From: Roseovarius sp. THAF27
GTDB lineage: Bacteria > Pseudomonadota > Alphaproteobacteria > Rhodobacterales > Rhodobacteraceae
Assembly (NCBI RefSeq): GCF_009363655.1
Contig: NZ_CP045393.1
Span: 2,790,001-2,854,000 of the forward strand
Direction: 5' to 3'
DNA length: 64,000 nt
Part shown: piece after piece, positions 18,176 through 26,674 of the stretch
Layout of the letters: the number at the start of each line of letters is the position of its first letter
How positions within the stretch are numbered: position 1 is the stretch's first letter
Notes under the pieces: model-generated
Told to the model about the DNA's origin: nothing
The model's database searches: none
The model's input: the letters and a program-made list of their open reading frames with translations, nothing else
Made by a program: the position numbers and the translations under genes

Positions 18176-19723
18176 ATGACAAGGTCTCGCGTTCCGGACA
18201 CCAGCGCGCCCCACGCCGTCATCATCGGTGCTGGGATCGGCGGGCTTGCCACTGCCGCGCGTCTCTCGGGCGCAGGGCTGCGCGTCACCGTGTTGGAGCG
18301 CCACGGTCACCCCGGCGGCAAGATGCGCACAATGCCCTCCGCCGCCGGTCCGGTCGACGCCGGCCCGACCGTGCTGACCATGCGCCCGGTGTTCGAGGAT
18401 CTCTTCGCCGCTCTCGGCACCCGGCTGACGGATCACGTCACCCTGCACCGGCAACACCTCCTCGCCCGGCATTTCTGGCCCGATGGCAGCACGCTCGATC
18501 TCTTCGACGACCCCGATGCCAACATCAAGGCCGTGGCCGCCTTCGCCGGGGCGCGCGCGGGCCGGCAGATGCGCAAATTCTCCGACCGCGCCCGCGCCCT
18601 TTTCGAAGGTTTCGACGCCCCTGTTATGCAGTCGCCCGAACCGACGCTCGCGGCCCTCACCTCCCACGTGCTGCGCCATCCGCACCTGATCCGCCAGATG
18701 GCCCCCAACAAGACCCTCGCGCAACTTCTAGACTCCAGCTTCAGCGATCCGCGCCTCGTTCAGCTTTTCGGCCGCTACGCCACCTATGTCGGCGGCTCCC
18801 CCTACCACGTGCCCGCCCTTCTGGCGCTGATCTGGCAGGCCGAGGTTTCGGGCGTCTGGGTGGTCGAGGGCGGACTGCATCGGCTGGCGCAGGCCCTGGC
18901 CGACACCATCACGGCCCACGGCGGCGAATTCCTCTACGACACCCATGTCGACCGCATCCTCACCGAGAAAGGCCGCGCCATCGGCGTCACCCTTCAGGGC
19001 GGCGCCTTCCTGCCCGCCGACGTGGTCGTCTTCAACGGCGACCCGCGCGCGCTGGCCACCGGCGCGCTCGGTCCCGGCCTCGAGAGCGTCGCACCGCAAA
19101 ACGCCGAAATCCCCCGCAGCTTCTCGGCCGAGGTCTGGGCCTTCGCGGCCAGGCCGTCCGGCCCGGACCTCGCCCATCACAACGTCTTCTTCCGCGCCGA
19201 TCCCAAGCCGGAGTTCGACGCGCTGATGCAGGGCCGCCGCATCCCCGATCCCACGCTCTATGTCTGCGCCATGGATCGCGGCCTGCCCGCGGCCCCGCCA
19301 ACCCTCGAACGCTTCGAGATCATCGCCAACGCCCCATCCCTGCAGGAGCCGCAAGGCCCAGAGGAGTTCACCGCATGTCAGACACGCACCTTCCGGACGC
19401 TGGCCCGTTTTGGCCTCGACTTCGATCCGCTGCCGGGGCCGGACGCGCTGACAACGCCCCCGGGCTTCGACCGACTGTTTCCCGAGAGCAGCGGATCCCT
19501 CTACGGGCAAAGCCCGCATGGCACGATGGCGGCCTTCCAGCGCCCGACGGCCCGGACGCCGGTCAAGGGCCTCTATTTGACGGGCGGCGGGGTCCATCCG
19601 GGGGCGGGGGTGCCGTTGGCGGCCCTCTCCGGCAGGCATGCGGCCGAGGCGATACTGACGGACCCAACTTCAATCTCGCCGTCCCGCCCAACGGCTACGC
19701 ATGGTGGTATGTCGACGGCCTGA
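18176..19723 (+). CDS. crtD: Methoxyneurosporene dehydrogenase
   Basis: 515 residues, FAD-dependent desaturase of the CrtI/CrtD family. Rossmann motif VIIGAGIGGLATAARL near residue 14 and the C-terminal LYLTGGGVHPGAGVPLAALS FAD motif. Introduces the C3,4 double bond in spheroidene synthesis. The last 20 or so residues look unlike the family and overlap the crtC reading frame (see crtC). Confidence 0.93.
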   Translation: MTRSRVPDTSAPHAVIIGAGIGGLATAARLSGAGLRVTVLERHGHPGGKMRTMPSAAGPVDAGPTVLTMRPVFEDLFAALGTRLTDHVTLHRQHLLARHFWPDGSTLDLFDDPDANIKAVAAFAGARAGRQMRKFSDRARALFEGFDAPVMQSPEPTLAALTSHVLRHPHLIRQMAPNKTLAQLLDSSFSDPRLVQLFGRYATYVGGSPYHVPALLALIWQAEVSGVWVVEGGLHRLAQALADTITAHGGEFLYDTHVDRILTEKGRAIGVTLQGGAFLPADVVVFNGDPRALATGALGPGLESVAPQNAEIPRSFSAEVWAFAARPSGPDLAHHNVFFRADPKPEFDALMQGRRIPDPTLYVCAMDRGLPAAPPTLERFEIIANAPSLQEPQGPEEFTACQTRTFRTLARFGLDFDPLPGPDALTTPPGFDRLFPESSGSLYGQSPHGTMAAFQRPTARTPVKGLYLTGGGVHPGAGVPLAALSGRHAAEAILTDPTSISPSRPTATHGGMSTA

Positions 19724-20598
19724 AAGACGGCGGCGGTCGCGCCATCTCGATCATCGCCTTCATCGGCTCGGTTTTCTCGCCCTGGTACGCTTGGTCCGGG
19801 CGGCGCAACCCGGACAACCATGTCTGCATCAACGTCGCCACCTACGGCCCCGGCGGGCGCTTCACCATGACCGACCGGGGCAGCAGCGCCCTGCGCCAGA
19901 CGGCGGACAGCTTTACCGTGGGACCGTCTTCGCTGCACTGGACAAACGGCCGTCTCGTCATCGACATCGACGAGATCGGCGCCCCGCCGATGATCTCCCG
20001 CGTAAGGGGTCGCGTCACCGTCACCCCCTCCGCGATGACAAATGTCGAACTATCGCTCACGCCCGACGGCGCCCATGTCTGGCGCCCCTTCGCCCCCACC
20101 GCGCAGATCGAGGTCGATCTCGACGCGCCCGGCTGGCAATGGGACGGCCACGGCTATTTCGACGCCAATTTCGGCACCCGCGCGCTGGAGCAGGACTTCA
20201 CCTACTGGACCTGGGGCCGCTTCCCGACCGGGACGGGCAGCACCTGCTTCTACGACGCCACTCGCCTCGACGGCTCGCAGCTGGGCCTCGGCATCCGCTT
20301 CGATGAACAAGGCGACGCCCGGATCGTGACGCCTCCGCCGAATACCCGCATGAAGCGCACCGCCTGGGGCCTCTACCGCGAAGGCCGCGCAGACCCGGGC
20401 CACACCCCGACGCAAGTGCAACCCATGCTCGACGCGCCTTTCTACGCCCGCGCCGCCGTGCGCAGCGTGATCGACGGCGAACAGACCACCGGCGTGCACG
20501 AGGCGCTCGATCTCAAGCGGTTCCGCTCGCCATTCCTGAAACCAATGCTGGCCGTCCGCGTGCCACGCCGGACGCGCTGGCGCTTCCCCGACACCTGA
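19651..20598 (+). CDS. crtC: Carotenoid 1,2-hydratase (hydroxyneurosporene synthase), start unresolved
   Basis: Adds water across the 1,2 double bond of neurosporene or its derivatives. The family signature NGYAWWYVDG followed by IIAFIGSVFSPWYAW is clear in this frame, and homology runs to the stop at 20598. No ATG, GTG or TTG occurs in frame between the crtD coding region and this signature; the next ATG (19867) is too far inside. Codon GAT at 19651 stands just before T-D-G-P, where an ATG might be expected. A CTG at 19720 overlaps the crtD stop as CTGA but would drop the conserved signature. The left limit given here is therefore nominal. Confidence 0.88.
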   Translation, partial: DTDGPNFNLAVPPNGYAWWYVDGLKDGGGRAISIIAFIGSVFSPWYAWSGRRNPDNHVCINVATYGPGGRFTMTDRGSSALRQTADSFTVGPSSLHWTNGRLVIDIDEIGAPPMISRVRGRVTVTPSAMTNVELSLTPDGAHVWRPFAPTAQIEVDLDAPGWQWDGHGYFDANFGTRALEQDFTYWTWGRFPTGTGSTCFYDATRLDGSQLGLGIRFDEQGDARIVTPPPNTRMKRTAWGLYREGRADPGHTPTQVQPMLDAPFYARAAVRSVIDGEQTTGVHEALDLKRFRSPFLKPMLAVRVPRRTRWRFPDT

Positions 20599-20604
20599 CG
20601 CAGT

Positions 20605-20650
20605 CGAAATCTTGAAAAGATTTCGGTCCGATTTCTTCTCAAGAAATCGG
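20605..20650. terminator. Tandem hairpins between convergent crtC and the exchanger gene
   Basis: CGAAATCTT-GAA-AAGATTTCG (20605-20625) followed by CCGATTTCTT-CTC-AAGAAATCGG (20628-20650). Both stems have A/T tracts, so each can terminate from either side. The same architecture recurs at 29198-29244. Confidence 0.75.
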
Positions 20651-20655
20651 CACCG

Positions 20656-21687
20656 CTACCCGCTCCACGCCTGAAACCCCACGGCCCCGCCGTAGATCCC
20701 CAGCATCGTCAGGCTCTCCCACCCCATGTTTGCTGGGCCCGACTCTTCGCGCAGGATCAGCCCGATCAACAGCACGGCGGTCATCGCCAGCCCGACCACG
20801 ACCCAGAAAAGGTCGCCCGTGCCGATCGCATGATACAGCGATCCGTCGCGATAGCTGATGTCCGACAGGGTCAGGAACAGCACGTCGAACGTGTTGCCCC
20901 CGATGATCCCGCCCACGGCCAGCTGCAACGCCCCGCGCCTTACCGCCGCCAGCGTGGTCACCAGCTCAGGCAACGACGTCACCACGGCGGTCATCAACGC
21001 GCCGACCAGCGCCGACGACAGACCCAGCTGTTCGGTCAGCGCCCCGGCCGAGCGCGCAATCGCATAGCCGGCCAGCCCCAGCAGCACCATCAGCGCCGCG
21101 AACGGCACCAGAAGCGATACCGCGCTTTTCTGCGCGTCCTCATCGTCCTCGGGCTGGTCATCGCGCGTCTCCTGCGTGTCCACCGCCCGCCACATCGGAC
21201 TTTGCCGCACCCCGACACTGGCATAGGCGCCGAAAAGGTAGATGCCAACCAGCACGACCGAGGCCGGATGCACCGACCAGAACGCCATCTCGGGCATGAC
21301 GAACGCCGCCAGCGGCACCACCATCATCAGCATCAGCAAGGTGCTCTGAAACAGGTTGGCCACGTCCGCCGCGGCATGTTCCAGGTTCGCGCGGCGATAG
21401 ATCAGATCGGCCAGCGCCAGAAACGCCGTCTGCGCCGCGATCCCGCCAACCCCGTTGGAAAACGCCAGGCTCGCCCTACCGTCAAGTGCCGATGTGATGG
21501 AAACCACAGTGCCCGACAGCGACGTCGCCGCGCCCAGCAACAAGCCGCCCGTGACCGCCTCGCCCAGTCCGGTGCGGTCCGCGATCCGGTCGGCCATACC
21601 CGTCATCTTCGTGCCCGCCACCAGAATGACCAGTGCCGCCACGGCAAAGACGATCAGGTTGGCGGTCAGGGAAAGATCAGACAGCAT
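20656..21687 (-). CDS. Na+/Ca2+ exchanger-family (CaCA) membrane protein
   Basis: 343 residues, about ten membrane segments in two halves joined by an acidic loop (residues about 175-190). Two alpha-repeat-like segments: GAATSLSGTVVSITSALDG in the first half and AVVTSLPELVTTLAAVRRG in the second, then GNTFDVLFL. The family exchanges Ca2+ or other cations for Na+, K+ or H+. It is the fourth gene of crtI-crtB-tspO, 51 bp after tspO, an unusual companion. Substrate is not predictable from what I can see. Confidence 0.85.
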   Translation of the reverse strand: MLSDLSLTANLIVFAVAALVILVAGTKMTGMADRIADRTGLGEAVTGGLLLGAATSLSGTVVSITSALDGRASLAFSNGVGGIAAQTAFLALADLIYRRANLEHAAADVANLFQSTLLMLMMVVPLAAFVMPEMAFWSVHPASVVLVGIYLFGAYASVGVRQSPMWRAVDTQETRDDQPEDDEDAQKSAVSLLVPFAALMVLLGLAGYAIARSAGALTEQLGLSSALVGALMTAVVTSLPELVTTLAAVRRGALQLAVGGIIGGNTFDVLFLTLSDISYRDGSLYHAIGTGDLFWVVVGLAMTAVLLIGLILREESGPANMGWESLTMLGIYGGAVGFQAWSG

Positions 21688-21738
21688 GACGCCTCAACCG
21701 CGCAGCTTTGCGGCAAGTTCCGTTGCCGCTTGGAAATT

Positions 21739-22215
21739 TCAGCGCCGCGCCTCGGCCCGCACCACTTCGGGATTGAGCCGCATCACCGACAGGTTCAGCG
21801 CGCCGGCCACGCTCACCCAGGCGAAGTAAGGCACGAACATCAGCCCGGCCAGCCAATCCACCTGCCACAGCTCGATTGTGCCCCAGAACACCGCGATCCA
21901 CAGGAAAACCAGCACCACCAGCCCCAGCCGGATCCGTTGCAGCCCGAAAAATACCGGCGTCCACAAAGCATTCAGCGCGATCTGCAACGCCCAAAGCGCC
22001 ATCGCCACCGAGTTGTCAGGGCTCACCGCCACCCGTGCGCCCGCACCGGCGATCAGCAGGTAAAGCGTCGTCCACGCCACCGGGAACAGCCAATTAGGCG
22101 GCGTCCATGTCGGCTTGTTGAGGTCCTCATACCATTTGCCCGGCGGGAACAAAGCCCCCGTCGCACCCGCCGCAAAGCAGGCCGCAAGAAAGATTGCAAA
22201 GCAAAGCCAGATCAT
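21739..22215 (-). CDS. tspO: Tryptophan-rich sensory protein TspO (CrtK)
   Basis: 158 residues, five membrane helices, rich in tryptophan. Family features: PGKWYEDLNKPTWTPPNWLF, ALWALQIALNALWTPVFFGL. TspO binds porphyrins and in Rhodobacter sphaeroides is a negative regulator of photosynthesis genes in response to oxygen. ATGA overlap with the crtB stop shows it is cotranscribed and coupled. Confidence 0.93.
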   Translation of the reverse strand: MIWLCFAIFLAACFAAGATGALFPPGKWYEDLNKPTWTPPNWLFPVAWTTLYLLIAGAGARVAVSPDNSVAMALWALQIALNALWTPVFFGLQRIRLGLVVLVFLWIAVFWGTIELWQVDWLAGLMFVPYFAWVSVAGALNLSVMRLNPEVVRAEARR

Positions 22216-23270
22216 GATCTCGATCTAGCGTGCCTCCCCGAGACCGGCAAGGCCGGATCGTCCCGGTCCCGCGCCTTCAGCGTCGCCATGGTGGAACACA
22301 GCGCCTCGCTCCAGTTGCGCCCCGGGGCCGGTCGCTCCGCCGCCGCCTCAACCAGATAGGACACTTCGGGCAAGGGCCGCGCGTGCAGCACGGCCGAGCG
22401 CGGCATCATCATCGTGCCGCCCGCCCGCAGGCTTGCCAGTATCAGCCAGCCCAGCTTCTGCGCGCCTGTCGTGCGCGCCCGATGCGTGATCGAGTCGTGC
22501 CCCAACCGCCGCAACTGCCGCCCGATCCCGGCATAGATATACCGCGCAGCAAAAATCCCGGGCCGGGCACTCACGGGCAGCGTCGCCACCCCCGCCTCGG
22601 ACCGGGCATATAGCCCTTCTGCCTCGCGCAACAGCCGCGCGACCACCCGGTGCAACGCCGGCGACATCTGCGGGTTGGCCAGAAACGCCGCCTCGTCCAA
22701 CCCCTCGTCTTCCATCCAGTCGCGCGGCAGGTACAGCCGCCCTTCGCGGGCGTCCTCGCCCACGTCGCGGGCAATATTCGTCAGCTGCATCGCCACGCCG
22801 AGGTCGCAAGCTCGCGCCAGCCCGTCGGCCTCGCGCATCTCCATCAGCACGCACATCATCGCGCCCACCGCCGAGGCCACGCGCGCCGAATAGGCCCGCA
22901 ACTCCGACAAGCTGTCATACCGCCGGCCCTCCGCGTCCCACGCGAGGCCCTCCAAAAGCGCCTCAGGCAATTCGCGCGGCATGTCGAACCGCGCCACCAT
23001 GGCGGCAAAGGCCCGGTCCGCAGGCGCATTCCGCGGCACTCCGCGATAGGCCAGGTCCAGCCGTTCGTGCAGCCGTGCCACCGCCTCGGCCTTCTCGGAA
23101 TGCAGGTCCACCGAGTCGTCCGCCAACCGGCAGAACGCGTAAAGCGCCAGCGCCGGATCGCGCACGCGCCGCGGCAACAGTTTCGAGGCCGCATGGAACG
23201 ACCGCGACCCATCCCGGATCGCCTCGCGGCAATGCGCCATGTCGGCGGCTTCGGTTCGCTTCAATCTCAT
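22212..23270 (-). CDS. crtB: Phytoene synthase
   Basis: 352 residues. Joins two GGPP to phytoene. Aspartate-rich motifs ADDSVD near residue 51 and QLTNIARDVGEDAREGR further on are the Mg-diphosphate binding sites. The gene overlaps crtI at its start (ATGA) and tspO at its end, forming one tight operon. Confidence 0.95.
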   Translation of the reverse strand: MRLKRTEAADMAHCREAIRDGSRSFHAASKLLPRRVRDPALALYAFCRLADDSVDLHSEKAEAVARLHERLDLAYRGVPRNAPADRAFAAMVARFDMPRELPEALLEGLAWDAEGRRYDSLSELRAYSARVASAVGAMMCVLMEMREADGLARACDLGVAMQLTNIARDVGEDAREGRLYLPRDWMEDEGLDEAAFLANPQMSPALHRVVARLLREAEGLYARSEAGVATLPVSARPGIFAARYIYAGIGRQLRRLGHDSITHRARTTGAQKLGWLILASLRAGGTMMMPRSAVLHARPLPEVSYLVEAAAERPAPGRNWSEALCSTMATLKARDRDDPALPVSGRHARSRS

Positions 23271-24820
23271 CTCACCCGCACCTCGTCGGCATCCGGCACC
23301 AGCTTGCCCAGCACCTCGGCACTCGACACCACGCCCGGCAGCCCCGCACCGGGATGCGTCCCCGCGCCGACAAGATAAAGCCCCGCCACTTCCTCGCTCA
23401 CGTTATGCGGCCGGAACCAGGCGCTCTGAAAAATCCGCGGCTCCAGCGAAAAGCCCGCCCCATGCGGGCTCAGGTACCTGTCCCGGAACGTCTCGGGCGT
23501 GAATACTTCCGACGCGGTCAGGAGATCCCCCAGCCCCGGTAACAACTGCTCTTCCAGAACCGCCTGCACCTTTCGGCGATAGGTCTCAGCCATCGCGCCC
23601 CAGTCGACCGGATCGTCGAACCCCAGATGCGGCACCGGGCTCAGCGCATAGAACGTGTCATCCCCATCCGGCGCGGCGCTCGGGTCCGTCACCGTGGGCC
23701 GGTGCACGTAAAGGCTCATGTCCTCGGCCAGCTTGCCCTTCAGAAAGATATCCTCGACCAGCCCCTTGTAACGCGGCCCGTTCAAGATCGTGTGATGCCC
23801 CGCATCGGCCCATTTCCCGCGCGTGCCCTTCGTGCCAAAATACCACACAAACAACCCCATCGACCAGCGCGACCGCCTCAACTTGGGCGCGGTCCAGCGC
23901 CGTTTCTTCACGTTGCGCATCAGCCGGTCATAGGTGTGCCCGGCATCAGCATTCGACACGACCACATCGGCCTCGACCAGCTCGCCGCCTGTCAGGCGCA
24001 CGCCCGCCGCACGGCCGTCGCGCACCACGATCTCGTCCACCTCCGCGCCCTGCCGCACCAGACCGCCCTGGTCGGCCACGACATTCGCCATGGCGCGGGC
24101 AATCGCGTCGACGCCGCCCATGGCGTAATGCACACCGAATTCCTTTTCCAGGTGACTGACAAGAATATACATCGACGTCACGTTGAACGGATCGCCCCCG
24201 ATGAACAGCGGATGGAACGAAAACGCCATCCGCAGGCGTTCATCCCCGAACCGCTTCGCCGCATGGGCATAAACCGACCGATCCGCCCGCAGCAGCCCGA
24301 AGGCGGGCAAGGCGTTCAAAAGGTCCCGCAGCCGGTGCATCGGCCGCCGCCCCAGATCTTCGAACCCGAACGCATAGCGCCGTTCACTGTCCTTAAGGAA
24401 CCGCTCATAGCCCTGCGCATCGCCGGGGCTCAGCCGCGCCACCTCGGCTCGCATCGCGTTGGTATCCTGACGCGCGGTAAACGTGCTGCCGTCAGGCCAG
24501 CGAATCTCATAAAACGGATCAAGCGGACGCAAATCCACGTCATCGCGAAACCGCCGCCCGCAGGCCGCCCAAAGCTCCTCGAACATCTGCGGCACCGTCA
24601 CGATGGTCGGCCCCAGATCGAACCGATGATCGTTTCTCCAGATACTCGACCCGCGCCCGCCGGGGCTGTCCAGCCGGTCCAGCACCGTCACGCGATAGCC
24701 TTTAGCGCCCAGCCGCATGGCCGACGCCAGCCCGCCCAGCCCCGCGCCGATCACCACCGCGCGCGGCCTCAGCGCCCTCTCGGCCTGCTCACGAAGTGCG
24801 GGGTCAAGACGTGTCAACAT
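23267..24820 (-). CDS. crtI: Phytoene desaturase
   Basis: 517 residues, FAD enzyme that desaturates phytoene to neurosporene. FAD motif VVIGAGLGGLASAMRLGAKG near residue 21, and the C-terminal LYLVGAGTHPGAGLPGVV. Begins at ATG 24820, only 16 bp from a perfect PpsR box. First gene of crtI-crtB-tspO-exchanger, divergent from crtA. Confidence 0.95.
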   Translation of the reverse strand: MLTRLDPALREQAERALRPRAVVIGAGLGGLASAMRLGAKGYRVTVLDRLDSPGGRGSSIWRNDHRFDLGPTIVTVPQMFEELWAACGRRFRDDVDLRPLDPFYEIRWPDGSTFTARQDTNAMRAEVARLSPGDAQGYERFLKDSERRYAFGFEDLGRRPMHRLRDLLNALPAFGLLRADRSVYAHAAKRFGDERLRMAFSFHPLFIGGDPFNVTSMYILVSHLEKEFGVHYAMGGVDAIARAMANVVADQGGLVRQGAEVDEIVVRDGRAAGVRLTGGELVEADVVVSNADAGHTYDRLMRNVKKRRWTAPKLRRSRWSMGLFVWYFGTKGTRGKWADAGHHTILNGPRYKGLVEDIFLKGKLAEDMSLYVHRPTVTDPSAAPDGDDTFYALSPVPHLGFDDPVDWGAMAETYRRKVQAVLEEQLLPGLGDLLTASEVFTPETFRDRYLSPHGAGFSLEPRIFQSAWFRPHNVSEEVAGLYLVGAGTHPGAGLPGVVSSAEVLGKLVPDADEVRVR

Positions 24821-24854
24821 ACCTGCAGACTACATGTGTCAAGTTAAGTTGACA
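24812..24854. promoter_or_regulatory. PpsR/CrtJ box pair in the crtI-crtA divergent promoter
   Basis: TGT-N12-ACA at 24837-24854 is perfect and nearly palindromic (TGTCAAGTTAAGTTGACA). Seven bases away, 24812-24829 reads TGT-N12-AGA, one mismatch from the consensus, and overlaps the crtI start codon. Spacing matches the two other pairs in this window, so the second site is plausible but weaker. Confidence 0.75.
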
Positions 24855-24920
24855 ATCGCCGAGTGAAGTTCTTTTATGGGCCGGAACGCGCTGGACAACC
24901 GGACGTCGCGATTGGCATGA

Positions 24921-25673
24921 ATGGGACTGCCGAACCGCACGCATTGGCCGAAGGGGGACAGGGTCATCCAAATCGTCAGCCTCAGCTTTTTCCGTTTTGC
25001 ACCGGGCCTCTCCAGGCTCTGGGCCTTTACCATGATGGGCCTTGCGCGTCCCGCGCTGGCGCGCGTCCCCGGCATCGGCTTCTGGAAGCTGTGCGGCTCT
25101 GGCACCGGCGAAGGCTTCACGCCGAAACCCAACACCGGCGTCTATGCCATTCTCGCCACCTGGCCCGACCTTGCCACCGCGCAGCGCCAGACCGCCGAGG
25201 CGCCGATCTTCCGCCGCTACGCCCGCCGCGCCATCGAATGCTATACTCTCTTCATGCAAGCCACCTCCGTGCGCGGCGCCTGGTCCGGCAGGACCCCTTT
25301 CGAACCCGAGGGAACGGCAGACACCGGCCCCGTCGCCGCCCTCACCCGCGCCACGATCAAGCCCCTTGTGGCGCTCAGGTTCTGGCGCCACGTGCCCGAC
25401 ATCAGCACCGTCATCGGCGCCGATACCAACGTTGCCTTCAAGATCGGCATCGGCGAGGTGCCGCTCCTGCACCAGGTCACCTTCTCGGTCTGGCCCGACA
25501 CCGCGGGCATGGCCGCCTTCGCCCGCCACGACGGCCCCCACGCCCGCGCCATCAAGGCCGTGCGTGACGGCAACTGGTTCCGCGAAGAACTCTACGCCCG
25601 GTTCAACGTCGTCGCGGAACGCGGCACATGGCAGGGCGCCAAACCACTTCAACACCTGGGGGTCGGCGCATGA
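24921..25673 (+). CDS. crtA: Spheroidene monooxygenase
   Basis: 250 residues. Oxygen-dependent ketolase turning spheroidene into spheroidenone, the main carotenoid of aerobic phototrophs of this type. Family stretch GFWKLCGSGTGEGFTPKPN (residues about 53-71) and the late WFREELYARFNVVAERGTW. I use ATG 24921; the first 15 residues are not family-like, so a later start is possible. ATGA overlap with bchI. Confidence 0.93.
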   Translation: MGLPNRTHWPKGDRVIQIVSLSFFRFAPGLSRLWAFTMMGLARPALARVPGIGFWKLCGSGTGEGFTPKPNTGVYAILATWPDLATAQRQTAEAPIFRRYARRAIECYTLFMQATSVRGAWSGRTPFEPEGTADTGPVAALTRATIKPLVALRFWRHVPDISTVIGADTNVAFKIGIGEVPLLHQVTFSVWPDTAGMAAFARHDGPHARAIKAVRDGNWFREELYARFNVVAERGTWQGAKPLQHLGVGA

Positions 25674-26674
25674 GCCTCGCCTTTCCGTTCTCCGCCATCG
25701 TCGGACAGGACACCATGAAACAGGCGCTGATCCTGACCGCCATCGACCCGGGCCTGGGCGGCGTGCTTGTCTTTGGCGACCGCGGCACAGGCAAGTCCAC
25801 CGCCGTCCGCGCCCTCGCGGCCCTCCTGCCGCCCATCACCGCCGTCAAAGGCTGCCCGGTCAATTCCGAGCGCCCCGAGGACTGCCCCGACTGGGCCACC
25901 GTGCCCGACACCAACCTGGTTGAACGCCCCACCCCCGTCGTCGACCTGCCCCTGGGCGTCACCGAGGACCGCGTCACCGGCGCGCTTGACATCGAACGCG
26001 CGCTCACCAAGGGCGAGAAGGCCTTCGAGCCAGGCCTTCTCGCCCGCGCCAATCGCGGCTATCTCTATATCGACGAGGTCAACCTGCTCGAGGATCACAT
26101 CGTCGATCTGTTGCTCGACGTTGCCCAGTCCGGCGTCAACGCCGTCGAGCGCGAAGGCCTCTCCATCCGCCACCCCGCCCGCTTCGTTCTGGTCGGCTCC
26201 GGCAACCCCGAAGAGGGCGAGCTGCGCCCGCAGCTTCTCGACCGTTTCGGCCTTTCGGTCGAGGTCGCCTCGCCCACCGACATCGACGAACGGATCGAGG
26301 TCGTCCGCCGCCGCGACGCCTTCGACATGGACCGCGAAAGTTTCGTCGCCACGTGGCAGCCCGAGGATGCGAAAATCCGCGACGCCATCCTCGCCGGACG
26401 CACCGCACTCCGCAAACTCGAAGCGACCGACGCCATCCTGCGCGACTGCGCGACCCTGGCCGTGGCCCTCGGCGCCGACGGCCTGCGCGGCGAGCTGACC
26501 CTGCTGCGCGCCGCCCGCGCCCTCGCCGCCTATGAAGGCGACGCCGCGATCACCCGCGATCATCTCGCCGCCGTGGCCCCCCTGGCACTCAGCCACCGCC
26601 TGCGCCGCGACCCGCTGGACGAGGCCGGCTCCACCACCCGCGTCACCCGCACCGTCGCCGAAACCTTCGGATGA
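25670..26674 (+). CDS. bchI: Magnesium chelatase subunit I
   Basis: 334 residues, AAA+ ATPase subunit of Mg-chelatase, which inserts Mg2+ into protoporphyrin IX with BchD and BchH. Walker A GDRGTGKST at residues 36-44, Walker B YLYIDEVNLLEDH, and sensor region VGSGNPEEGELRPQLLDRFG. ATG 25670 overlaps the crtA stop and its own stop overlaps the bchD start, so crtA-bchI-bchD are coupled. Confidence 0.97.
   Translation: MSLAFPFSAIVGQDTMKQALILTAIDPGLGGVLVFGDRGTGKSTAVRALAALLPPITAVKGCPVNSERPEDCPDWATVPDTNLVERPTPVVDLPLGVTEDRVTGALDIERALTKGEKAFEPGLLARANRGYLYIDEVNLLEDHIVDLLLDVAQSGVNAVEREGLSIRHPARFVLVGSGNPEEGELRPQLLDRFGLSVEVASPTDIDERIEVVRRRDAFDMDRESFVATWQPEDAKIRDAILAGRTALRKLEATDAILRDCATLAVALGADGLRGELTLLRAARALAAYEGDAAITRDHLAAVAPLALSHRLRRDPLDEAGSTTRVTRTVAETFG

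Noticed and set aside
18148..19650. A long forward open frame running through crtD into crtC
   Set aside because: Up to about 19650 its product is arginine/proline-rich with no family pattern and lies out of frame with the well-supported crtD. Only the crtC part is real.
19720..19723. CTG overlapping the crtD stop (CTGA) as the crtC start
   Set aside because: It would remove the conserved NGYAWWYVDG segment that is clearly encoded just upstream. Kept only as a remote option.
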